Source of the DNA: Nocardia xishanensis NBRC 101358
GTDB lineage: Bacteria > Actinomycetota > Actinomycetes > Mycobacteriales > Mycobacteriaceae
NCBI RefSeq assembly: GCF_001613365.1
Contig: NZ_BDCF01000062.1
Location: 1-41,231, forward strand
Reading direction: 5' to 3'
DNA: 41,231 bases
In this document: piece after piece, positions 22,775 through 30,773 of the stretch
How positions within the stretch are numbered: the stretch's first letter is position 1
Layout: each line of letters begins with the position of its first letter
Notes under the pieces: model-generated
What the model was told of the DNA's origin: nothing
The model's input: only the letters and a program-made list of their open reading frames with translations
Database searches by the model: none
Made by a program: the position numbers and the translations under genes

Positions 22775-24241
22775 ATGACAGCTGGCGACCGGCCATCGGT
22801 TCTCATCATCGGCGCGGGTTTCGGCGGTATCGGAACCGCGATCGAGCTGCGCCGTAACGGCATCCGCGACATCACGATCCTGGAGCGGGCCGCCGACCTC
22901 GGCGGCGTGTGGCGGGAGAACACCTACCCTGGCGCGGCCTGCGACGTGCCGTCGCCGCTCTACTCCTACTCCTACGAACCGAAGCCGGATTGGCCGCAGC
23001 GCTACTCCGGCCGCGACGCCATCCACGACTACCTGCGCGGGGTCGCGCGGCGGCACGAACTGCTGGAGGCCATCGTCTTCGGCGCCGACGTGACCGACGC
23101 CGAATTCGACGAGCAGACCGGCCGGTGGTCCGTCCGCACCGCCGACGGCACCACCAGGATCGCCGATGTGCTGATCTCGGCGGTCGGCCAGCTCTCCCGG
23201 CCCAAGCTCCCCGACCTTCCCGGCATCGACACCTTCGCCGGTGCGTCCTTCCACTCCGCCGAGTGGGACCACGACGTGGACCTGACGGGAAAGCGCGTCC
23301 TGTGCATCGGCACCGGCGCCAGCGCCATTCAGTACATCCCCGAGATCCAGCCGAAGGTCGAGCACCTGACGCTGTTCCAGCGCACCGCGGCCTGGGTCAT
23401 CCCCAAGTTCGACACCGACTACTCACCCATCCAGCACAAGCTGTTCGCGAAACTGCCCGGCGCGCTGCTGGTCGAGCGGTTCGGCTGGTGGTCGGCGGGC
23501 GAATTCGTCTCGTTGGGGCTGGTCGAATTCCCCGGCATCGCACGGATGGTCGGCCGCATCGCCGAGAAGCACCTGCACAAACAGGTCGCCGACCCGGAGC
23601 TGCGGGCCAAGCTCACGCCCGACTACCCCATCGGCTGCAAGCGCGGGCTGTTCTCGAACGACTACTACCCCGCGCTCACCCAGCCCAACGTGGCGGTCGA
23701 GACCACGGCGATCAGCGAGGTCGTTCCCCAGGGCGTGCGCACCGCGGACGGCAGGTTGCACCAGGCCGACGTGATCATCTACGGCACCGGTTTCAAGGGA
23801 ACCGAATTTCTCTGGCCGATGCGGATCTACGGCCGCGGCGGCCGCAAACTCGCCGACGCGTGGGCCGACGGCGCGCACGCCTTCCTCGGCATCACCGTGC
23901 CCGACTTCCCGAACCTCTTCCTTGTCTACGGGCCGAACACCAACCTCGCGGCGGGCTCGATCATCTACATGATCGAATCGCAGGCCCGCTATATCCGGCA
24001 GGCGGTGCGGCTGCTCGCCGACCGGCCAGGCCACACCATCGAGGTCCGCGACGAACTCGAGCGCGAATTCAACGACGCGCTCCAGCGACGACTGGCCCGC
24101 ACGCCGTGGAACTTCTGCACCAGCTGGTACCGCACCGCCTCGGGCCGCATCACGAACAACTGGCCTGGCACCGTGTCCAGATACCGCCGCCGTACCCGTC
24201 GGTTTAACCGCGACGACTACACCCTGACCAGGGTCGCCTGA
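22775..24241 (+). CDS. Flavin-containing (Baeyer-Villiger type) monooxygenase, copy 2
   Basis: 488 residues, paralogue of the gene at 1933-3396. FAD motif GAGFGG at 13-18; BVMO fingerprint FAGASFHSAEW at 154-164; NADPH motif GTGASA at about 179. The C-terminus NFCTSWYRTASGRITNNWPG is shared with copy 1. GTGAGGAG upstream gives the ribosome binding site. Divergent from an AraC regulator, which argues that this copy is inducible and belongs to a catabolic or detoxifying step on a ketone, aldehyde or sterol-like substrate. The ECF transporter gene starts 45 bases downstream, so co-transcription is possible. Substrate unknown. Confidence 0.92.
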   Translation: MTAGDRPSVLIIGAGFGGIGTAIELRRNGIRDITILERAADLGGVWRENTYPGAACDVPSPLYSYSYEPKPDWPQRYSGRDAIHDYLRGVARRHELLEAIVFGADVTDAEFDEQTGRWSVRTADGTTRIADVLISAVGQLSRPKLPDLPGIDTFAGASFHSAEWDHDVDLTGKRVLCIGTGASAIQYIPEIQPKVEHLTLFQRTAAWVIPKFDTDYSPIQHKLFAKLPGALLVERFGWWSAGEFVSLGLVEFPGIARMVGRIAEKHLHKQVADPELRAKLTPDYPIGCKRGLFSNDYYPALTQPNVAVETTAISEVVPQGVRTADGRLHQADVIIYGTGFKGTEFLWPMRIYGRGGRKLADAWADGAHAFLGITVPDFPNLFLVYGPNTNLAAGSIIYMIESQARYIRQAVRLLADRPGHTIEVRDELEREFNDALQRRLARTPWNFCTSWYRTASGRITNNWPGTVSRYRRRTRRFNRDDYTLTRVA

Positions 24242-24286
24242 TCCGGCGAACCGGCCGCGCGGCGCGCCTGCTGGCAGACTTGTTGC

Positions 24287-26422
24287 GTGAGTGATCTGCC
24301 CACGGCCGACGGCCGGACCGGTTCCGCGGAGCGCGGCCCGCTGCGCCCGATCGAGCTGGCTACCGGCGCCGTGCTCGGCGGGGTCACGGTCGGGCTGGTC
24401 ACCGTCGGGTCCGTGGTTCCGCTGGCGGCCGCGCTGCAAATCGTCGCCGCGGTTCCGATGGGCATGCTCGCGCACCGCTACCGGCCGCGCGCGCTGGTGA
24501 CCGCGGCCGCCTCGGCCACCCTGGTCACCTTCGTCGCCGCAGGCGTCATGCCCGCGCTCGGCGTTGTCGCCTCGGCGACGATCGGCGGCATCATCGGCGG
24601 CGTCAAGCGCCGCGGCGGCGGGCTGTTCTCGGTGTTCTTCCTCGCACTGCTGGCGGGCGTGCTGTGGGCCGCGTTCACCATCGGATCGCTGCTGGTGGCC
24701 GGGCGGACCAGGGAGCTGTTGTTCGACACCATCCGCAATACCGCCGACGGCGTGCAGCGACTCGCCGAGCGGCAATCCGCGCTGGAACCGCTCGGCCGGG
24801 CCGCGTCGGAATTCACCGACACCGTGCTCGCCTGGTGGTGGGTCTGGATAGGCGCCGGCGTCGCGCTCGGCGTGGTGGTGAGCGCGCTGTTCTCCTGGTT
24901 CGTGCTCGGTTCGGTACTGGACCGGCTGGCCTGGCTGCCCGCTCGGGATCGCCTCGACGCGCCGGTGGACGAGCGGCCGATCGGCCCGCTGCCGGTGACG
25001 CTCTACGCGGCGGGTTTCCGCTACCCGGGCGCGCGCACCGACGCGCTGAGCGATATCGACCTCAGCGTCCGGGTCGGGGAGTTCATCGCGATCGTCGGCC
25101 ACAACGGCTCGGGCAAGTCCACGCTCACCAGGCTGCTGGCCGGGCTGCCGCCCACCTCGGGCGAGGTGCGGCGACCGGGCTCCGCGGGCCTCGGCCACCT
25201 CGGCGGGACGGCGCTGGTGCTGCAACGACCGGAAAGCCAGACCCTCGGCGTCCAGGTCGCCGACGACGTGGTCTGGGGACTTCCGCAGGAACTCGCCGCC
25301 GAGGTGGACGTGGAAGCGCTGCTCGGCGAGGTCGGTCTGGCGGGCATGGGCGAACGCGAGACCACCACCCTCTCCGGCGGCCAGCAACAGCGCCTCGCGG
25401 TGGCGGCCGCGCTGGCCCGCCGACCCGCGCTGCTCATCGCCGACGAAGCCACCTCGATGATCGATCCGGCGGGCCGCGGCGAACTGGTCGCACTGCTCGC
25501 CCGGCTGCCGCGCCGCCACCCGATGGCAGTGGTGCTGGTGACCCACCACGAGGCCGACGCCGCGGCCGCGGACCGGGTGGTGCATCTGGCGGCGGGCCGC
25601 ACCGTCGACCGGCTGCCCGCCTGGCCGCAGCCGGTGCGCGACGCGCGCCGCCGCCCGATGGGCGAAAGCGTTCTGGAACTGCGCGACGTCCGGCACACCT
25701 ACAACCGGGGCACGCCGTGGGAGGCGCCCGCCCTGCACGGCGTCGACTTGGTGGTGCGCCGCGGCGAGGCGCTGCTCGTGGTCGGCGGCAACGGTTCGGG
25801 TAAGTCGACCCTCGCCTGGATCATCGCGGGCCTGATCGAACCGAGTTCGGGACGCTGTGAACTCGGCGGCCGCCCGGTGACGCGGCAGATCGGCCGGGTC
25901 GAGCTGGCGTTCCAGCATTCCCGGCTGCAATTGCAGAAACAGACGGTCGGCGCGGAGATCGCCGACTGGGGTGGGCGGGCCACCGGATCCGGCGCGGTTG
26001 GCAAGGCGCTGGACGCCGTCGGCCTCGACCGCGCGCTGGCCGCGCGCTCCATCGAGGAACTCAGCGGCGGGCAGGCCAAGCGCGTCGTGCTCGCCGCCAT
26101 CGTGGCCAGCCGGCCACAGGTGGTCGTGCTCGACGAACCGCTGGCCGGACTGGATCCAGAGGGCCGCGCCGACATCGTGGAACTGCTTGCGCGGCTGCGG
26201 GATTCGGGGCTGACGCTGATCGTCATCTCACACGACGTCGAGGACATGTCCGCCGTGTGCGACCGCACCGTGCACCTGAGCTCGGGCCGCATCCTGGAGG
26301 CTCAGCCGGCCTCCGACGCCGCCACCGCGGCGCGTCGCTTCGACCCGCACCGCGGCCCGCGATCGGCGACGCCGCACTCCGGTGACGCGGCGTGGCGCTT
26401 CGGACACGGAGGCGCGAAATGA
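24287..26422 (+). CDS. ECF-type transporter: S-component-like membrane domain fused to two ATPase domains
   Basis: 711 residues. Residues ~15-220 form a membrane domain with about six hydrophobic segments, probably the substrate-binding S component. Two complete ABC ATPases follow. First: Walker A GHNGSGKST (about 270), signature LSGGQQQR (about 363), Walker B LLIADEATS (about 383). Second: Walker A GGNGSGKST (about 500), LSGGQAKR (about 592), VVVLDEPLAGLDP (about 614). All catalytic residues look intact. The second domain plus EcfT overlap mirrors M. tuberculosis Rv2326c-Rv2325c. The substrate (vitamin, metal or precursor) is unknown. A GTG start is used. The gene overlaps the EcfT gene by four bases (ATGA). 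Confidence 0.88.
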   Translation: MSDLPTADGRTGSAERGPLRPIELATGAVLGGVTVGLVTVGSVVPLAAALQIVAAVPMGMLAHRYRPRALVTAAASATLVTFVAAGVMPALGVVASATIGGIIGGVKRRGGGLFSVFFLALLAGVLWAAFTIGSLLVAGRTRELLFDTIRNTADGVQRLAERQSALEPLGRAASEFTDTVLAWWWVWIGAGVALGVVVSALFSWFVLGSVLDRLAWLPARDRLDAPVDERPIGPLPVTLYAAGFRYPGARTDALSDIDLSVRVGEFIAIVGHNGSGKSTLTRLLAGLPPTSGEVRRPGSAGLGHLGGTALVLQRPESQTLGVQVADDVVWGLPQELAAEVDVEALLGEVGLAGMGERETTTLSGGQQQRLAVAAALARRPALLIADEATSMIDPAGRGELVALLARLPRRHPMAVVLVTHHEADAAAADRVVHLAAGRTVDRLPAWPQPVRDARRRPMGESVLELRDVRHTYNRGTPWEAPALHGVDLVVRRGEALLVVGGNGSGKSTLAWIIAGLIEPSSGRCELGGRPVTRQIGRVELAFQHSRLQLQKQTVGAEIADWGGRATGSGAVGKALDAVGLDRALAARSIEELSGGQAKRVVLAAIVASRPQVVVLDEPLAGLDPEGRADIVELLARLRDSGLTLIVISHDVEDMSAVCDRTVHLSSGRILEAQPASDAATAARRFDPHRGPRSATPHSGDAAWRFGHGGAK

Positions 26423-27156
26423 GCACGGTCCTGTTCCGCCGGGTGCCGGTGTCCAGCCCGGTGCACAACCTCTGGGCGGGCACCAAGATGATCGCCGCGT
26501 TCCTGATCAGCCTGCTGCTGATGTTCTGGCCGTCCTGGCCGGTACTCGGTGCGATGGTCGTCTTCCTGCTGGCGATCGGGCTGATCGCCCGGCTTCCGCT
26601 CGGCACCCTCCCGAGGCTGCCGTGGTGGTTCTGGGCGCTGATCGGCGCGGGCGCGCTGATCAACGTGCCGGTGGGCGGCGCCGCGGTACTGCGCTACACC
26701 CAGACGATGGTCTTCGGCCTGATCCTGGTGGCCGCCTCGTTCCTCATCGCATGGACCACTCCGATGGGCGAGATCGCTCCCGCCCTTGCCAGATTGGGCG
26801 CGCCGCTGCGCAAACTCGAAGTGCCGGTGGACGAGTGGGCCGTCGTGGTGGCGCTGACGCTGCGCGGACTGCCGCTGCTGCTGGAGGAGATCCGGGTGCT
26901 GCGCGCGGCCCGGCGGCTGCGGCCGAAGGACCGCCTGCTGGACCGGGCGTCCGACAGCCCGATCATCGACATCCTCACCGCGGCCATGGCCGTGGCCACC
27001 CGCCGCGCCACCGAGCTGGGGGAGGCCATCACCGCCCGCGGCGGCACCGGACAGCTCACCGCCCGGCCCAGCGCGCCGGGTCGCCGCGACGCGGTCGCGC
27101 TCGGCCTGGTCGTGCTCGTCTGCGCGGGTTCGGTGCTGCTCGACGTGCTGATCTGA
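26419..27156 (+). CDS. Energy-coupling factor transporter transmembrane subunit EcfT
   Basis: 245 residues. Five to six membrane helices (for example MIAAFLISLLLMFWPSW, VLGAMVVFLLAIGLIARL, and the C-terminal AVALGLVVLVCAGSVLLDVL). The cytoplasmic coupling helices carry the Ala-Arg-Gly/Arg motifs, RAARRLRP (about 158-167) and ITARGG (about 199-204), that dock on the two ATPases. It completes the transporter with the fused gene just upstream: together they supply S, A, A' and T. Start at ATGA overlapping the previous stop; a longer in-frame start at 26392 is rejected for that reason. Confidence 0.9.
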   Translation: MSTVLFRRVPVSSPVHNLWAGTKMIAAFLISLLLMFWPSWPVLGAMVVFLLAIGLIARLPLGTLPRLPWWFWALIGAGALINVPVGGAAVLRYTQTMVFGLILVAASFLIAWTTPMGEIAPALARLGAPLRKLEVPVDEWAVVVALTLRGLPLLLEEIRVLRAARRLRPKDRLLDRASDSPIIDILTAAMAVATRRATELGEAITARGGTGQLTARPSAPGRRDAVALGLVVLVCAGSVLLDVLI

Positions 27157-27522
27157 TCTCGAACGGGATCCGCCGAGCCGACGGCGCGATCCGTTGGACA
27201 GCGGCAACGGCGCGCCGCCTTCCGGCGCGTCGCGTATCAGACCTTGTAGCAAGCCCTTGGTTATTCACACGAAAACGGTTTGACGTGCACATATAGCCAA
27301 GTGACATACCGCCTTCGACAAGGGGGTGACGACCGCGATCGACAAGAGGCACCATTACCCGCAGTTTTGCGGCCCAAACCAGCGATCGCCCAGTAATGTG
27401 ACACCTAGCGCTGCTGTTCTCTGAATCACATCCAGGCTTCGCGCGCGTTGAGGGGGAAGGTTTTTCGGCGTGCGGGGTGTTCGTAGGGCATGAAATCCTG
27501 ACGAAGATTGGAACACCGCAAA
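27157..27522. other. Intergenic region with promoter of the secreted protein
   Basis: 366 bases without a gene. 27255-27310 is less GC-rich and contains TTGACG at 27280-27285 as a possible -35, with ACATAC about 18 bases on as a weak -10, which would leave a leader of about 200 nt. A loose TGTGA / TCACA pair (27395-27430) is too widely spaced for a CRP site. No terminator of the EcfT gene is obvious. Confidence 0.4.
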
Positions 27523-28179
27523 ATGATTCTTCGCAAGATCACCGCGGTCGTCGTACCGCTCGTCGCCGCTGTCGCCGTCGGCGCGGGCGCTGTGCACGCA
27601 CAACCGGCTGCCGCGCCCGTGCCCGACATCGGGTACGAGGCGAAGCTGATCGGCGACACGATCATCACCACACTGACGAACGGTTCCTTCGAGCTGACCG
27701 GCAACTCGGTAGCCATCAAGGACTCGAAGGGCAACGCGGTCGTCACCCTGCCGCTCTCGGTCCGGCAGGACGGACTGGAATACCCGCTGCCGCACAAGGT
27801 TCGCGACGACGGGCGGGTGCTGGAGCTGACGGCGGTCAAGAACACCGCGCAGGCCCGGCCCGTGCAGGCCGTCCCCGTCGCGTCACTGATGGAGAACCAG
27901 CAGGCGATGAACGCGTTCGCCTCGCAGTTCGGAATCGCGACCGCGGTCGGCGGATTCATCGGCACCGCGCTCGGCGCCCTCATCGGTCTGTCCGGCATCA
28001 TCACCGGTCCCGGCGTGATCGCCAGCGTCATCACGGGCGCCTCGATCGGGGGCATCATCGGGACCATCCTCGTGGGAGGCCCCGCCTTGGTGGTCGCCGG
28101 TATCGATCTGATCAGCACATTGACCGCGGCGCCGGGTACCACCAAGTGGACGGAGCAGGCCGGGGTCCCGGTGAACTGA
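27523..28179 (+). CDS. Secreted protein with Gly/Ile-rich hydrophobic C-terminal segment, nocardial type
   Basis: 218 residues. The signal peptide is MILRKITAVVVPLVAAVAVG... with cleavage after AGAVHA (about residue 26). The mature N-terminal part (about 30-125) is a beta-rich region of unknown fold. The C-terminal part is a long glycine/isoleucine-rich hydrophobic region (about 140-200, motif GGFIGTALGALIGLSGIITG, then GGIIGTILVGGPALVVAGIDLI). I recognise this layout from many nocardial and rhodococcal hypothetical exported proteins, often in several copies per genome, with no known function. The Gly-zipper-like stretch could insert in the membrane or the mycolate layer. The ATG at 27523 is preferred to a TTG 15 bases upstream. 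Confidence 0.75.
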   Translation: MILRKITAVVVPLVAAVAVGAGAVHAQPAAAPVPDIGYEAKLIGDTIITTLTNGSFELTGNSVAIKDSKGNAVVTLPLSVRQDGLEYPLPHKVRDDGRVLELTAVKNTAQARPVQAVPVASLMENQQAMNAFASQFGIATAVGGFIGTALGALIGLSGIITGPGVIASVITGASIGGIIGTILVGGPALVVAGIDLISTLTAAPGTTKWTEQAGVPVN

Positions 28180-28195
28180 ACCGCCCTTTCCGAAC

Positions 28196-28237
28196 GCGAC
28201 GCGCACCGACTACACCCCTCGAGTCGGTGCGCGTCGC
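28196..28237. terminator. 16-bp hairpin, bidirectional terminator
   Basis: Arms 28196-28211 and 28222-28237 are exact reverse complements with a 10-base loop, between the convergent secreted-protein and lipase genes. Confidence 0.82.
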
Positions 28238-28297
28238 TTGTCGTCCGGGCCGAGTTTCGGTGTCGGCCGCTCGCACCGGAGCTCTGCGGCGCCCGGC

Positions 28298-29608
28298 TCA
28301 GCGCGCGTGACACCCCGCCGCCACGGGCGCGCCCGCGAAGCGGTCACCGAGATAGTTCATCGCTCCGAACGCCTCGACGATCGCGGTCGGATTGTGGCCG
28401 GACAGCGTCGAATGCGTGACGGTCAGGTCGGCGCCGAGTGCGCAGTAGCGGTCGACCAGCACAGTGAAGCCCGCGACGGGAATCACGTCGTCGGTGGTGC
28501 TGTGGTAGAGGTAGGCCGGGACCCGCGGTGCGGTCCCGCCCAACTCCTGCGCCGCCGTCGCCGCGAGGAAGGCCGGGTGCGACAGCAGATTCGGTTCGAG
28601 CGCGAAATCGTCGACGCGCGCATTCGCGTACTTCAGCACCAGGTCCAATCCGCAGGCCGACCCGTCCTCGGCCAGCAGCGCGCGGCCGCGCTCGTTCAGC
28701 AGCTCGGCGACGCCGTAACCCGGGTGGTCACGCGCGACCGACAGCACGATCAGCAGCGCGAGCCCGGCCTGCGCGCCACCATCGACGCCGCGGGCGATCG
28801 CGGGCCAGTCGGCGGGCACCCCACCCGCGGTGATACCCGCGAACTCGACATCGGGAGCGTAGCCGGGTTGCAGCTGCGCGGCCCACAGCGTCGCGTACGC
28901 ACCGCCCGAATACCCGTACGCGCCCACCGGACTCGCTGCCCCGACGCCGCCCGGGGCCAAGGCGCGAGCGGCTCGGATGCCGTCGAGCACGGCGTACCCG
29001 GCATTCATCCCGTCCAGGAAGCGGGACCAGGGTCCCTCGTGATCGCTGACCACCAGCGCCCAGCCGCGACGCAGCGCGTCCGCCAAGAACGGCGTGTCGG
29101 TGTAGGTCGTGATACCGCTCATCTCCCAGCCGCCGCGCAGCGCGTAGGAGGGCGCGCACTGGGTGCCGAGGCTGTCCTCGGGCACCTGGTAGGACAGCAG
29201 CGGCCGCTCCCCAGCACCCCACCACGGCAGGTTCGGCACCAGCACGGTGGCCATGCCCGGCGTCGGAAGGCCGTCCGCGTCGTTGGTCCGGTACTGCACC
29301 TGCCAGGCCGAAACCGGCAGCGGCAGACCCAATAGCGTGATCGGACGCGAGCGAACGATCGCGCCCGCTGGGTAGCCGGCGAGGTCGGCGGGAGCGGCGT
29401 AGAACGGATCGTCGTCGGGTCGCGGGATCGCCGCGCCCGGCACGGCGAGACTCAGCGACAGCGCCGCCGCCAGCAAGACAACTCCGAAAGCACGGAACCC
29501 GGGCCGACTCCGGGCCCTCACCCCCCTCGGCGAACGGGAGAACATGGCAAGCGCGCGCTCGCGAAGCGCACCGAAAGCCCCCGACGAACATAGGCCTTTC
29601 GTACTCAT
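28298..29608 (-). CDS. Secreted lipase/esterase (fungal-type secretory lipase, LIP family)
   Basis: 436 residues. The N-terminus has a basic region, then a hydrophobic signal core FGVVLLAAALSLSLAVPGAA (about residues 41-60). The alpha/beta-hydrolase domain of the secretory lipase family (PF03583) follows: DHEGP (about 187), nucleophile Ser in AYGYSGGAYAT (about 230), a catalytic Asp candidate in TTDDVIPV (about 376) and His in LSGHNPTAI (about 408). Family members hydrolyse triacylglycerols or short esters outside the cell. Start: ATG at 29608 has GGAGT six bases upstream; the ATG at 29545 would give a more usual signal length but has no ribosome binding site. Convergent with the secreted-protein gene across a terminator. 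Confidence 0.88.
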   Translation of the reverse strand: MSTKGLCSSGAFGALRERALAMFSRSPRGVRARSRPGFRAFGVVLLAAALSLSLAVPGAAIPRPDDDPFYAAPADLAGYPAGAIVRSRPITLLGLPLPVSAWQVQYRTNDADGLPTPGMATVLVPNLPWWGAGERPLLSYQVPEDSLGTQCAPSYALRGGWEMSGITTYTDTPFLADALRRGWALVVSDHEGPWSRFLDGMNAGYAVLDGIRAARALAPGGVGAASPVGAYGYSGGAYATLWAAQLQPGYAPDVEFAGITAGGVPADWPAIARGVDGGAQAGLALLIVLSVARDHPGYGVAELLNERGRALLAEDGSACGLDLVLKYANARVDDFALEPNLLSHPAFLAATAAQELGGTAPRVPAYLYHSTTDDVIPVAGFTVLVDRYCALGADLTVTHSTLSGHNPTAIVEAFGAMNYLGDRFAGAPVAAGCHAR

Positions 29609-29797
29609 CCCGACTCCAAGGCTCACCGAGGCGCGGCTATCTCCGCCTCGACACACTCGACGGTACTGCGGAGGCGACCGCCCGGCAACAGGCGAGGCGC
29701 TCGTGGTTACAGTGGTGCGAAAGTGCCCTCAGCGCAACCGATTCGCCGCCCGACGTGGGTCGCGGCGACGTTCGATCATCGAGAAGGAGAGCTGATA

Positions 29798-30445
29798 ATG
29801 CGGTACGGCAACGGACTGGACATCCCGGAAGGGCTCGCCGATGTGTGCGGCCCGGACCGGATGGCGGTGATCGTCTACGACATGCAGGTCGGGGTACTGG
29901 CGCAGCTGCCAGACGGCCAAGAGATCATCCAGCGGGTGGTGCCCGTGGTCGAGGCGGCCCGGCGCGGCGGCTACCCGGTGATCTTCTTGCGGCACTTCTT
30001 CCTTCCGCACCGGCTCAGCGGCAAGTTCGCGCTGCGGATGGCGATGACCTGGCAGGGGGTGGACTCGGTCGACGAGCTGAAACCGATTCTGCAGCGCGAC
30101 ACCCCGGCCTTCGAGCTGGTGCCGGAACTGCGGCCGCGGCACGACGAGATCGTCTTCGACAAGACCTCGATGTCGGCCTTCGAGGGCACCCCGCTGGCCA
30201 GCACATTGCGGGATCTCGGGATCGGGGCGTACGCGATCATGGGCGTCGCGATGGAGATCGGGATCGCGCCGACGATCGTCCACTCCACCGATCTCGGGTT
30301 CGTCCCGGTCGTGATCAGCGACGCGTGCGGCGGCCGCGATCAGGACGCGATCGCGCGTTCCTACGCGGATTTCGAGTTCCAGGGACATGCGATCGTGACG
30401 GATTCCGCGACCATCACGCCGCTGCTCGCGGGCGAGAAGGAGTGA
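29798..30445 (+). CDS. Isochorismatase-fold hydrolase lacking the catalytic cysteine (copy B)
   Basis: 215 residues of the cysteine-hydrolase fold. Asp28 (VIVYDMQVG) and Lys122 (VFDKTSMSAFEGTPL) are present. The Cys position in GVAMEIGIAPT is Gly155. Thus this protein, like the one at 14914, has lost the nucleophile; the two share the fold but are not close relatives. The segment after it (VHSTDLGFVPVVISDACGG) is typical. GAGAAGGAGA seven bases before the ATG is a strong ribosome binding site, and the longer upstream frame is rejected. It ends at a hairpin terminator. Substrate unknown. Confidence 0.85.
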   Translation: MRYGNGLDIPEGLADVCGPDRMAVIVYDMQVGVLAQLPDGQEIIQRVVPVVEAARRGGYPVIFLRHFFLPHRLSGKFALRMAMTWQGVDSVDELKPILQRDTPAFELVPELRPRHDEIVFDKTSMSAFEGTPLASTLRDLGIGAYAIMGVAMEIGIAPTIVHSTDLGFVPVVISDACGGRDQDAIARSYADFEFQGHAIVTDSATITPLLAGEKE

Positions 30446-30450
30446 GACCT

Positions 30451-30482
30451 TCCCGTCGTCCGGCGCTGGCCGGACGACGGGA
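30451..30482. terminator. 14-bp hairpin, bidirectional terminator
   Basis: TCCCGTCGTCCGGC (30451-30464) and its exact reverse complement (30469-30482) around a 4-base loop, between the convergent isochorismatase-fold gene and the small MT0933-family gene. Confidence 0.83.
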
Positions 30483-30488
30483 GACCGC

Positions 30489-30668
30489 TCAGCCTTCCTT
30501 GCGGATGGCCTTCTTGGCGGCGTCCTGAGCCGCGTCGACCTGCCCGGCGAACTTGCCTCCGGTCTTCTGATCGATGATGTCACCCGCCTTGTCGATCACC
30601 GTGTCGACCTTGTCCGCGTTCTGCTGGGCCAGGTCCATCGCCTTGGCGGCCAGGTTCTTGAAGTCCAC
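30489..30668 (-). CDS. MT0933/Rv0909-family small antitoxin-like protein 1
   Basis: 59 residues, the typical length of this family. It is a charged helical protein with the signature DKAGDIIDQKTGGKFAGQVD (about 28-47), matching the MT0933_antitox (PF14013) family to which Rv0909 belongs. The GTG at 30668 is preferred because GGGGAG lies six bases upstream and the family begins here. No Rv0910-like SRPBCC toxin gene is beside it. It lies downstream of ligD on the same strand (106 bases). Function as an antitoxin is inference from the family name; many such genes are solitary. Confidence 0.8.
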   Translation of the reverse strand: MDFKNLAAKAMDLAQQNADKVDTVIDKAGDIIDQKTGGKFAGQVDAAQDAAKKAIRKEG

Positions 30669-30773
30669 CGTGCACTCCCCGTTCTCGAGTTCGAACAACC
30701 GCGATTTCACGATACCGAGCCGCGCGCGACCGGTCTGGCAAACTATTGGCGACCGGCGTCACACCCCCGTGCC

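Noticed and set aside
22700..23365. N-terminal extension of the AraC frame antisense to the BVMO gene
   Set aside because: Open only because of codon bias opposite the BVMO gene; family length and the divergent layout place the start at 22699.
23423..25930. 835-codon open frame on the minus strand
   Set aside because: Shadow of the BVMO and ECF genes in high-G+C DNA; composition is Arg/Gly/Asp-rich with no domain.
27395..27430. CRP-type site (TGTGA ... TCACA)
   Set aside because: The half-sites are far more than the 6-base spacing required.
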